A stretch of 6,176 nucleotides of DNA. It comes from Cytophagales bacterium (GTDB lineage: Bacteria; Bacteroidota; Bacteroidia; Cytophagales; Cyclobacteriaceae). The notes under the pieces were generated by a model, which had not been told where the DNA came from, ran no database searches, and was given only the letters and a program-made list of their open reading frames with translations. How positions within the stretch are numbered: position 1 is the first letter of the stretch; every line of letters begins with the position of its first letter. Location of the stretch: NCBI GenBank assembly GCA_029262955.1, contig JAJCYL010000578.1:1-6176 (forward strand), read 5' to 3'. The translations under genes were made by a program, and so were the position numbers. Below are positions 1 to 6,176 of the stretch, piece after piece.

Positions 1-1
1 G

Positions 2-83
2 CGATTGAGAAATCCCGTTAAGGATAGACTCTTATGGACGGGATGTCTCGTCCTCGATAACTATCGGGACTCGACATGAACAG
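2..83. repeat. Dispersed hairpin repeat, left copy
   Basis: This stretch aligns by eye with 2790-2867 in the same orientation. Both begin cgattgaga/cgactgaga, continue with atcccgt, share the block ctcgtcctcgata, and end in atgaacag/atgacag. Two dyads are visible. In the first, tgaga-NN-tcccgt (6-18) pairs with acggga-NN-tctc (38-49). In the second, atgtc..gtcc.cgata (43-59) pairs with tatcggac-like sequence and gacat (62-77), with one bulged T and a 2x2 internal loop. The first hairpin has the same stem bases as the junction hairpins of the tandem array at 2092-2815. No coding potential is seen. It looks like a dispersed intergenic repeat of REP/MITE type; its true left end may lie outside the window. 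Confidence 0.6.
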
Positions 84-95
84 TAAACTCGTTAT

Positions 96-139
96 AAAAA
101 AACACCGAACCTCAAAGCCATACTTCAATATTCGGTGTT
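96..139 (-). terminator. Likely rho-independent terminator of the peptidase gene
   Basis: A perfect 9 bp inverted repeat, aacaccgaa (101-109) and ttcggtgtt (131-139), encloses a 21-nt loop. Read on the minus strand the stem is followed at once by seven T residues (complement of 96-102), the layout of an intrinsic terminator. It lies about 205 bp downstream of the S10 peptidase stop codon, with no gene between, so it most likely ends that transcript after a long 3' untranslated region. There is no T tract on the plus-strand side, so it should act in one direction. The large loop and modest GC content of the stem keep confidence moderate. Confidence 0.6.
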
Positions 140-175
140 CATTATTCTGGGTTCGATATTCTCCTTTTTCTTAAA

Positions 176-315
176 ATCTTAATTCATAAGCCTAAGATCC
201 AATTTCATAATTCCCTATCCATCTCACGCACTCTCAGAGTCTCCTGAAAGGGACTCTGAATGATAATGGACCAACAAGGAAGACTCTGAGGGAGACTGAA
301 GATCTTAATTCATAA
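176..315. repeat. Short direct repeat pair, 14 bp
   Basis: The 14-mer atcttaattcataa occurs at 176-189 and again at 302-315. Shorter variants (aattcata, catttcataa) lie around both copies and after the second one, up to about 333. The pair brackets the hairpin-rich block at 233-297. The sequence is AT-rich and of low complexity, so the repeat may come from slippage or local duplication rather than insertion of an element. Confidence 0.4.
233..297. repeat. Inverted repeats with two competing pairings
   Basis: The stretch 234-244 (tcagagtc, bulged t, cc) pairs with 250-259 (gg, gactctga) around the loop TGAAA, giving a compact stem of 10 bp. The overlapping stretch 233-242 (ctcagagtct) also pairs perfectly over 10 bp with 281-290 (agactctgag), and agtctcc (238-244) is complementary to ggagact (291-297). 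The pairings exclude each other. The block lies in the 3' untranslated region of the minus-strand peptidase transcript. No T tract follows on either strand, so it is not a classical terminator. A role in 3'-end stability is only a guess. Confidence 0.5.
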
Positions 316-343
316 TTCAATCATAATTCATAAATCACAACCC

Positions 344-1876
344 CTACTTCCTTCCTTGTTTGGTAGTCTCCGTGATAAACTTCACCACATCATTCCTGAA
401 TTTCACGATAGAAGGCTGATGGGTATACATCATATGACCTGCTTCATAGTATTCCATAATGATGTTCTTTTTGATTTCAGGCTCAAGACCCATGTGGTTA
501 ATGGTATGCTCCACACCATAGAAGACAGTAGCGATATCAAAGAGACCATTAAGGATTAGGACTTTCATATTAGGATCGCGAGACAAGGCTCTGGCCATAT
601 CTGGAGCAGTATTAATCGCTCCCTGCATAGCTCCACCCCAGTTCATATTACCCTGATGTTTCCAATCCCACTTAAAACCATCTCTACGACCTGCAGTGGT
701 AGTGTACATCAGGTCCTTGCTAACACCCAATTCACCATGGAAATAATCAAGGAAACCCTGGGTATATGCCGGTGAAATAGCAGCGCTTTGGGGATCATGG
801 CTACCATTTTGACTCAAAGGATCCTGGTTGATACCGGTGAACCTTGAATCAAGTCGTCCTACTAATTCACCATTCTCACGCAAGGCCTCTGCAAAGAACT
901 CCGAGGCAGTTACTCGCAGCTTTGCTCTCAACCAAAAGTCAGCATCTGTTCCGGTATAGTTGGCCAACTTACCGGCAATACTCGTTTTCTCTGAATCGCT
1001 TAATTGATCTCCTTTGAAAAGAGCTGGCGCATATTCGTTTTCGGTAAAGGCCCTGATTTCATCCAGGTATACATAGAGATCCGCATTCTTATTTGGAATC
1101 TGGTCATGGTACCAGGCTGTAGCCGCATAGGTTGGAAAATGTACCACATACGGTAAGTCATCATTTGGAGCAAATATTAATGATCGAATGTCAAAAACAG
1201 CAGAAACCATTACTACACCATTCATAGCAACTCCCTGGCTCAAGAGCTTGTTCATTACACCAGCATTGCGGAAGGTTCCATAGCTTTCACCCAAAAGGTA
1301 TTTCGGTGAGTTCATGCGGTTGTTATTAATTAGGTATTGCGTGATGAAGAGACTTACACTTCTGATGTCCTGATCCACGCCCCAAAAGTCTTCGAACTTG
1401 GCCTCTCCTATTGGCACACTCAAACCGGTCCCAACTGGGTCCATCATGACAATGTCGGCAATGTCCAATATTGAATAGTCATTGGTTACAATTTGATAAG
1501 GAGCACCTGGGGTATCGGCAGGATCGTTTACTAAGATCCTCTTTGGTCCCATTACACCCATATGCAGCCAGTATGAGGATGATCCGGGCCCGCCGTTGAA
1601 ACTGAAAACTATGGGCCTGTTTTTATTAGCTCCGTCCTTGACATAACTGGTAAAACCAAACAAGGCGATAGGCTCATTGTTCTCATCTCTAAGTTTCATG
1701 GTTCCAGCCTTGGCCGTATAATTAATGGTTTGCCCATTAATTCTGGTACTTTGTTTAGTTGTGGAGACTTCTGCCTCCGGCATTTTAGGCGCCTCCTTTT
1801 TTTCATCCTGGGCCAGGACAGTAAAGCTTATCAGGAAGATTTGACAGGCTACGAGATAGGTAATGGTTCTTTTCAT
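344..1876 (-). CDS. Secreted S10-family serine carboxypeptidase
   Basis: The 510-residue protein has the marks of peptidase family S10 (alpha/beta-hydrolase fold), whose members remove C-terminal residues from peptides. Residues 1-22 form a signal peptide (Lys-Arg, hydrophobic core, VLA before Gln23), so it should be exported to the periplasm or beyond. The oxyanion-region motif FNGGPGSSS is at 93-101, the substrate-site motif DPVGTGLS at 146-153, and the nucleophile Ser198 lies in GESYG (196-200). Asp447 in NGLFD and His481 in EAGHM complete the expected triad. Length is normal for the family and the triad is intact, so it should be active. The nucleophile motif reads GESYGT where GESYGG is usual, and Ser99 replaces the Cys seen in many eukaryotic members; bacterial homologues often differ there. 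The ATG at 1876 is chosen because the signal peptide starts directly at it. No Shine-Dalgarno precedes it. A TATTTTTTG string (complement of 1909-1917) resembles a Bacteroidota -7 box but lacks a well-spaced -33 partner. The gene is divergent from the DUF5916 gene; its natural substrate is unknown. Confidence 0.93.
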   Translation of the reverse strand: MKRTITYLVACQIFLISFTVLAQDEKKEAPKMPEAEVSTTKQSTRINGQTINYTAKAGTMKLRDENNEPIALFGFTSYVKDGANKNRPIVFSFNGGPGSSSYWLHMGVMGPKRILVNDPADTPGAPYQIVTNDYSILDIADIVMMDPVGTGLSVPIGEAKFEDFWGVDQDIRSVSLFITQYLINNNRMNSPKYLLGESYGTFRNAGVMNKLLSQGVAMNGVVMVSAVFDIRSLIFAPNDDLPYVVHFPTYAATAWYHDQIPNKNADLYVYLDEIRAFTENEYAPALFKGDQLSDSEKTSIAGKLANYTGTDADFWLRAKLRVTASEFFAEALRENGELVGRLDSRFTGINQDPLSQNGSHDPQSAAISPAYTQGFLDYFHGELGVSKDLMYTTTAGRRDGFKWDWKHQGNMNWGGAMQGAINTAPDMARALSRDPNMKVLILNGLFDIATVFYGVEHTINHMGLEPEIKKNIIMEYYEAGHMMYTHQPSIVKFRNDVVKFITETTKQGRK

Positions 1877-2091
1877 GTTTCAGTTGAGTTAATGAAGGGA
1901 TTAATCTACAAAAAATAGGGCTCAACCCAATTGTACTTCTGATGTGGTGGTCTATGGTTTTGTGACTGGTTATACTATGCCCTTTATAAAGACCCGGTCC
2001 TTTTCAGTGGGGAGAATAGAGTATGCGGATGCCAGCCAGCTTAGGGTAATCCCATAGTCTCTTCGCTCCGTTACTCTACGCTCAAGGTTTA
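1877..2091. other. Intergenic DNA upstream of the peptidase gene
   Basis: No plausible gene is seen here on either strand; the only open frames are short and lack family features. The stretch next to 1876 must hold the leader, and probably the promoter, of the minus-strand peptidase, but no convincing two-box promoter could be read. From about 2078 the sequence (ctcaaggtttacctttagtt) begins to resemble the tail of the repeat unit that follows, so the left boundary of the tandem array is ragged. Confidence 0.5.
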
Positions 2092-2290
2092 CCTTTAGTT
2101 ACGGGACTTCTCACTACGTTCGAAGTGACGATATGAGGATAGGGCATCCTACTTTGACAATCCCAAAATTGAAGAATCAAACGCAAACAAAACCGTCATG
2201 TCAAAGAAGTAGTTAAAAACGAGTCTTCTTAATTAGTATACAAAACGACTGAGAGATCCCGTTTAGGGTAGCCTTTAGTTACAGGACTTC

Positions 2291-2396
2291 TTAACTACCT
2301 TCGAAGTGACGATATGAGGATAGGGCATCCTACTTTGACAATCCCAAAATTGAAGAACCAAACACAATCAACACCGTCATGTCGAAGGAGTAGTTA
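2291..2396. repeat. Imperfect inverted repeat inside each array unit
   Basis: In the second unit the left arm taactaccttcgaagtgacg (2292-2311) is complementary to the right arm cgtcatgtcgaaggagtagt (2375-2394 and on to 2396), apart from a 2-nt bulge and a 2-nt mismatch, with 63 bp between. Equivalent arms lie at about 2111-2130/2194-2215, 2472-2492/2556-2576 and 2653-2673/2737-2757; the first unit is the most eroded. A smaller dyad, aggat-5 nt-atcct, sits inside each (2136-2150 in the first unit). The arrangement resembles a MITE with terminal inverted repeats of about 20 bp, but no target-site duplication could be identified. Confidence 0.65.
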
Positions 2397-2430
2397 AAAA
2401 CGAGCCTTCTTAATTAGTATACAAAACGAC

Positions 2431-2474
2431 TGAGATATCCCGTTGAGGGTTGCCTTGAGTTACGGGACTTCTCA
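2431..2474. repeat. Hairpin across the junction of array units
   Basis: Here tgaga-ta-tcccgt (2431-2443) is complementary to acggga-ct-tctca (2462-2474): 11 bp interrupted by one 2x2 internal loop, around an 18-nt loop. The same dyad spans the boundary of units one/two (right arm slightly decayed, acagga) and three/four. The same stem, with different internal-loop bases and an unrelated loop, occurs at 6-49 near the left edge. Preserved pairing with changed loops suggests that the fold matters or that the palindrome is a unit of spread. Confidence 0.6.
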
Positions 2475-2789
2475 ACTACCTTCGATGTGACGATATGAGG
2501 ATAGGGCATCCTCCTTTGACAATCCGAAAATTGAAGAATCAAACACAAACAACACCGTCATGTCGAAGGAGTAGTTTAAAACAAGCCTTCTTAATTAGCA
2601 TACAAAACGACTGAGATATCCCGTTGAGGGTTTGCCTTGAGTTACGGGACTTCTCACTACGTTCGAAGTGACGATATGAGGATAGGACATCCTACTTTGA
2701 CAATCCCAAAATTGAAGAACCAAACACAAACAAAACCGTCATGTCGAAGGAGTAGTTTAAAAACAAGCCTTCTTAATTAGCATTCAAAA

Positions 2790-2867
2790 CGACTGAGATA
2801 TCCCGTCAAGGGTTGCTTTTAGTAATGGATCTCGTCCTCGATAGCAATCGGAATTCGAGGATGACAG
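2790..2867. repeat. Dispersed hairpin repeat, right copy
   Basis: This is the second copy of the element at 2-83, in the same orientation. It begins as the last 26 bp of the fourth array unit (cgactgagatatcccgt) and then leaves the array sequence to follow the left-edge copy (ctcgtcctcgata, atgacag). The first hairpin has lost most of its right arm here (aatgga in place of acggga). A different dyad is strong: tcctcga (2835-2841) with tcgagga (2855-2861) around 13 nt. It closes the array on the side of the DUF5916 gene, about 115 bp before its start codon. Confidence 0.55.
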
Positions 2868-2983
2868 CAAGGTTACAGATGTCCAGTAAAGCCAAACCTA
2901 CCTCCGAAGTCTTATAAATGATCGTTCATATAATAGTATTCAAACTGCCATAAGTACTATATTATATTCGTCACTATATACAG

Positions 2984-5296
2984 ATGCCGATGAATCTATT
3001 GAGACACCTTACCCTAATTACCCTATTATTTGTTAGTGGCAAAATAGCAGCGCAATCCGCAACTAATCTGATCGAAAGACCCGTTACAAGGGCAACTGAA
3101 ATAGAAAGTGCTCCAACAATGGACGGTGATGTGATCAATGATCAGCTTTGGCAAGGGATTACACCAATAACTAACCTGATCCAGGTAAGACCAAACAATG
3201 GCGCACCAGGATCGGAAAAGACCGAAGTCCGTATTGCCTATACACCCACTACGCTATATGTATCTGCTGTGTGCTACGACACAGAGCCAGATAAACTTGT
3301 GGTTTCGGATGCTCGAAGAGATGCATCCTTAGATGGAACAGATAGTTTCCTCTTTATCCTGGATACTTTTAATGACGGCCAAAATGGATTTCTTTTTGGA
3401 ACCAACTCAATTGGTGTAGAATACGATGGGCAAGTTGACAATGAAGGCCAGGGCAATTTCAGTAATAACAGACAGCAAGGTGGAGTAATTGGCGGTTTTA
3501 ACCTCAATTGGGATGCATCCTGGAAAGTAAAATCCGAAGTTGGTGACTACGGTTGGAGTGCTGAATTTGCCATTCCACTAAGAACCATCCGCTTCAATTC
3601 CGGTGACAACCAGACCTGGGGTATCAACTTTCAACGAAACATCCGAAAAACTAATGAGATTGTCTATTGGGCACCACTTCCCATCCAATTTGATATCAAG
3701 CGTTTGTCTCTTGCCGGAGACCTTGAAGGATTGAACTTAAAAAACCCGGGAAACCTGAAAGTCATACCTTATGCGCTGGGCCGGGCATCAAAAGACTTCG
3801 AAGCAGTTGATCCTGATACAGATATTGAAGGCGAGGTTGGTATAGATGTAAAATATAGCATTACCCCCAGTATGACCCTCGATTTGACCTATAATACAGA
3901 CTTTGCCCAGGTTGAAGTAGATAATGAGCAAGTCAATGTAGACCGTTTCAATCTCTTCTTCCCTGAGAAGCGACCCTTCTTTTTAGAAAATGCTGGTCAA
4001 TTCAGCATGGGTAGTCCTGGGGAGGTTGACCTCTTTTTTAGCCGAAGAATTGGCATTGGTGATGATGGACAAATAGTACCCATTACGGGAGGTGCTCGTC
4101 TGTCAGGTAAACTCAATAAGACTTATGTTGGCTTGCTAAGCATGTTTACAGAAGATGTGGAAAACAGTGATGTATCTATTGAAAGGAACAATTTTTCCGT
4201 AGCAAGGGTGAATCACCAATTTAAGCCTCGTTCTTTCATTGGAGCAGCTTTTATGAACCGCGAGAGCCTCGGAGGTCTAAGTAGTGATGCCTTACCCACC
4301 TCTCAATTGGACTATAATAGAACCTATGCCATTGACGGCCGTTGGGGACTGGGTAAAAAAGCTCAGCTTTCAGGGTTTTATGCCAAGACACAAACACCGG
4401 GAATTAGCAATGACGACCATTCTTTCAATTTTCAAAGTAGCTATGAATGGAACGGGTTTAGACTAAATGCCGCTTATACTGAAGTAGCAGACAATTTTAA
4501 TCCCGAATTGGGATTCTTAGGCCGGGGAAGTTTTCGCAAGCCCGAATTCCTCATATTCTACCAGGCACGGGTCAAGAATGAGGACAATAAGTTTAAATTC
4601 CTCGAATTCAGGCCTCACATCTCCTATCGTGGATATTGGAATTATGATGATGATTTCCAGCAAACAGGATTTTTACACATCGATAACCACTGGGTATGGC
4701 AAGGTGGATTGGAGGTACATACTGGTATCAACATCACCCGAGAAGGATCACAGATTGATTTCGAATTGCCCATCAGTGATGGGCTAATTATTCCGGCAGG
4801 CACCTACGACCACAGCGAAGCACAAATAGTGGTTATCACTAATCCTAGTAAGAATGTATCGGCTAGTACAAGACATGTACTTGGTGGTTCTTTTGGAGGA
4901 AAGAGATATCTCAATAGCGGTACCATTACCTTAAGATTTGGTGACAGCTTTAACTCGGCAATAATCGTCCAGCAGAATGATTTTAATCTCCCTTATACCA
5001 CATTGGTCGATCAGGGTGATGGGACAAGTAAGCTGGTTGATGGTAAATTCAGTGCCACCGTTTTGGGCACGCGGGTCTCCTATTCATTCACCCCCCGTAT
5101 GGTGCTTCAAAGTTTGATACAATACAACAGTGCAGCTGACCGATGGTCGGCCAACATCCGATTCAGCCTATTGGAGCAGGCCAATACCGGTTTGTTTGTG
5201 GTATTTAACCAGACCACCGGGCTTGGAACTTTCGATGGGCCCCTCAATAGAAGTCTTATCATTAAGTATACGAGGTTGCTTGATGTGATTAGGTAA
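2984..5296 (+). CDS. DUF5916 outer-membrane protein with CBM9-like domain
   Basis: This 770-residue protein opens with a signal peptide (about 1-23, ending IAA before Gln24). Residues of roughly 40-245 fit a family-9 carbohydrate-binding-like beta-sandwich: the entry motif TMDGDVINDQLWQG (45-58), RIAYTPTTLYVSAVCYD (83-99), DGTDSFLFILDTFNDGQNG (117-135) and WSAEFAIPLRTIRF (191-204). From about 258 to the end is a DUF5916 region. Its signature, around 304-340, includes DFAQVEVDNEQVNVDRFNLF, FPEKRPFFLE and then FFSRRIG (351-357). Alternating polar/aromatic beta strands continue to the C-terminus, as in an outer-membrane barrel; TPRMVLQSLIQYNSAADRW (703-721) is a typical late strand pair. Members are common in Bacteroidota and have no established function; binding of a glycan by the N-terminal domain is inferred from the fold only. 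The start at 2984 gives a good signal peptide, but Met3 (2990) would serve equally well. There is no Shine-Dalgarno; TATATTCG (2963-2970) is near a -7 box but unsupported. The next gene follows after 93 bp. Confidence 0.9.
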   Translation: MPMNLLRHLTLITLLFVSGKIAAQSATNLIERPVTRATEIESAPTMDGDVINDQLWQGITPITNLIQVRPNNGAPGSEKTEVRIAYTPTTLYVSAVCYDTEPDKLVVSDARRDASLDGTDSFLFILDTFNDGQNGFLFGTNSIGVEYDGQVDNEGQGNFSNNRQQGGVIGGFNLNWDASWKVKSEVGDYGWSAEFAIPLRTIRFNSGDNQTWGINFQRNIRKTNEIVYWAPLPIQFDIKRLSLAGDLEGLNLKNPGNLKVIPYALGRASKDFEAVDPDTDIEGEVGIDVKYSITPSMTLDLTYNTDFAQVEVDNEQVNVDRFNLFFPEKRPFFLENAGQFSMGSPGEVDLFFSRRIGIGDDGQIVPITGGARLSGKLNKTYVGLLSMFTEDVENSDVSIERNNFSVARVNHQFKPRSFIGAAFMNRESLGGLSSDALPTSQLDYNRTYAIDGRWGLGKKAQLSGFYAKTQTPGISNDDHSFNFQSSYEWNGFRLNAAYTEVADNFNPELGFLGRGSFRKPEFLIFYQARVKNEDNKFKFLEFRPHISYRGYWNYDDDFQQTGFLHIDNHWVWQGGLEVHTGINITREGSQIDFELPISDGLIIPAGTYDHSEAQIVVITNPSKNVSASTRHVLGGSFGGKRYLNSGTITLRFGDSFNSAIIVQQNDFNLPYTTLVDQGDGTSKLVDGKFSATVLGTRVSYSFTPRMVLQSLIQYNSAADRWSANIRFSLLEQANTGLFVVFNQTTGLGTFDGPLNRSLIIKYTRLLDVIR

Positions 5297-5389
5297 ATAG
5301 AGGCCAGCCATTACAATTTACTGACCAGACCGTTAATTTTTATATAACTCCCTTTATTATCACCGTACATTTACTGATATTGAGGAATT

Positions 5390-6176
5390 ATGTTGATTTT
5401 TTCTACCGAAAAGTTCCTACTTATTTCAGTGTGTTTATTCATAACCCAATTGACTTCAGCTCAAGAAGGTAATCAGCTTATCAATTATGAGACAGCGATA
5501 AAATATGAAAATGGTAAACTAATCGAAGAGAATTCTTACCTCATACAGGTCAACAATAGGGATTCTGAATGGATTACTGACATTTCTATTTCTTATAGTG
5601 AAGGTGAGAAGATGGAAATCTTAGAGGCCTACGTCCTAAATAGCAAGTCAGAGAAAGTAAGGTCTTTAAAAAAAAGAGAGATAATTACAAGAAGTGATAT
5701 TTCTAAAATCAGTTTTTTTGAAGATGGTCTGGTCAAAGAATTTCAATTAAAGCACAACGAGTATCCGTACCAAATATATTACAGTTATCGTACTGAGGTT
5801 TCTCAATTTATTTTTACTTCCTATTGGTATCCCTTGTTGTATCCTAACGTTTCTACGCGAAAAGCGACTTTAAAGGTAGAGTTGCCTTACGACTATGACG
5901 TATCAATGGACTTTTCGGATTTATTTACCTACGAGACGAAAAAAAATGCTACTTCAATCACTCACACCTGGTTGATTGAAAACCTCAAAGTGCCAAAAAA
6001 GGAATTGTTTTCACCCCCTTTCCGTGAAATTGCACCTTCAGTTAAAGTCATACCCAAGTTATACACATATGGAGTCTCTGGTAGTTTTGAAACCTGGTCA
6101 GAGTATGGGAATTGGCAATCAAAAATCAATCATGGACTTGACACATTACCACTTGGTGAGCAGTCGAAAATCAACT
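5390..6176 (+). CDS. DUF3857/transglutaminase-like exported protein, partial
   Basis: The reading frame is open from the ATG at 5390 to the window edge: 262 complete codons plus one base, with the 3' end missing. It starts MLIFSTEKFLLISVCLF and has a signal peptide to about residue 24 (LTSA before Gln25), implying a periplasmic or surface location. Residues of about 45-215 resemble DUF3857: a basic stretch LKKREIITRSDIS (93-105), then FEDGLVKEFQLKH (110-122), YYSYRTEV (130-137) and WYPLLYPNVSTRKATLKVELP (146-166). The segment FETWSEYGNW (233-242) is the kind of sequence that precedes a transglutaminase-like core in these proteins; that core and its Cys-His-Asp residues would lie beyond the edge, so enzymatic activity cannot be judged. 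The start is the first ATG after an in-frame stop at 5381-5383 and has an unusually clear but close gagga (5382-5386), three bases before it. No terminator was seen between it and the upstream DUF5916 gene, so co-transcription is possible. The family's function is poorly known. Confidence 0.82.
   Translation, partial: MLIFSTEKFLLISVCLFITQLTSAQEGNQLINYETAIKYENGKLIEENSYLIQVNNRDSEWITDISISYSEGEKMEILEAYVLNSKSEKVRSLKKREIITRSDISKISFFEDGLVKEFQLKHNEYPYQIYYSYRTEVSQFIFTSYWYPLLYPNVSTRKATLKVELPYDYDVSMDFSDLFTYETKKNATSITHTWLIENLKVPKKELFSPPFREIAPSVKVIPKLYTYGVSGSFETWSEYGNWQSKINHGLDTLPLGEQSKIN

Larger units (their letters stand above)
2092..2815. repeat. Tandem array, four units of about 181 bp
   Basis: Four head-to-tail copies start at 2092, 2272, 2453 and 2635 (spacings 180, 181 and 182 bp) and end near 2815. 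By eye they agree at roughly nine positions in ten. A fifth start (cttttagta, from 2816) diverges within a few bases into the dispersed repeat. Invariant blocks include gtgacgatatgaggatagg, ccgtcatgtc and cttcttaattag. The unit length is not a constant multiple of three, indels differ between copies and stops occur in all frames inspected, so it is non-coding. The array fills most of the gap between two divergent genes. It is too long in period for CRISPR and has no spacers. Its function is unknown; possibilities are an expanded REP/MITE-like repeat, a DNA-binding array or a structured RNA. Confidence 0.9.

Noticed and set aside
234..259. Strong hairpin as an intrinsic terminator
   Set aside because: No T tract follows on either strand; the better terminator candidate is at 96-139.
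356..559. Plus-strand open frame of 67 codons inside the peptidase gene
   Set aside because: It is antisense to a strongly supported S10 coding region and shows no family features; it is a shadow frame.
1730..1918. Plus-strand open frame of 62 codons over the peptidase start
   Set aside because: It mostly overlaps the signal-peptide region of the peptidase on the opposite strand, and its composition is that of a reversed coding frame.
2153..2165. Consensus-like ttgaca in each repeat unit as a promoter -35 box
   Set aside because: Bacteroidota promoters use a different consensus, and no matching downstream box at proper spacing could be read.
2092..2815. CRISPR array
   Set aside because: The period is about 181 bp, the whole unit is conserved and there are no unique spacers between short repeats.
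3274..3507. Minus-strand open frame of 77 codons in the DUF5916 gene
   Set aside because: It is antisense to the conserved CBM9-like region, Pro/Ser/Leu-rich as expected for a shadow, with no start signal of note.
4284..4787. Two plus-strand open frames in an alternative phase within the DUF5916 gene
   Set aside because: The main frame is intact and conserved throughout, so these are out-of-phase shadows, not evidence of a frameshift.
5297..5389. Terminator between the DUF5916 and DUF3857 genes
   Set aside because: There is a T-rich stretch near 5336 but no convincing stem before it.

Overview
The window looks like chromosomal DNA of a Bacteroidota bacterium, probably of the Flavobacteriia or a related class. 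The reasons are an AT-leaning base composition, start codons mostly without a strong Shine-Dalgarno, a DUF5916-type outer-membrane protein, a DUF3857-type exported protein, and long repeat-rich intergenic DNA. The lineage is inferred from gene families, not from a marker gene.

Layout: positions 1-343 are non-coding. They hold one copy of a dispersed hairpin repeat (about 2-83), a likely intrinsic terminator for the minus strand (96-139) and a stretch of short direct and inverted repeats. A complete secreted S10-family serine carboxypeptidase gene lies on the minus strand (344-1876). A 1.1 kb intergenic region (1877-2983) separates it from the divergent plus-strand genes. Most of this region is a tandem array of four units of 180-182 bp (2092-2815). 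Each unit is rich in dyad symmetry, and the array runs directly into a second copy of the dispersed repeat seen at the left edge (2790-2867). On the plus strand follow a complete 770-residue exported protein with an N-terminal CBM9-like domain and a DUF5916 predicted outer-membrane barrel (2984-5296), then the first 262 codons of an exported DUF3857/transglutaminase-like protein that runs off the right edge (5390-6176).

All three proteins carry N-terminal signal peptides, so the window encodes cell-envelope functions: a periplasmic or secreted peptidase, a probable outer-membrane barrel, and a periplasmic DUF3857 protein. The last two may be co-transcribed, with a 93 bp gap and no visible terminator. 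The peptidase is divergent and has no demonstrated link to them. The coding genes belong to known families. The least ordinary feature is the non-coding repeat array with its conserved, nested hairpins, whose terminal element recurs in direct orientation on the far side of the peptidase gene. I see no clear new gene system.
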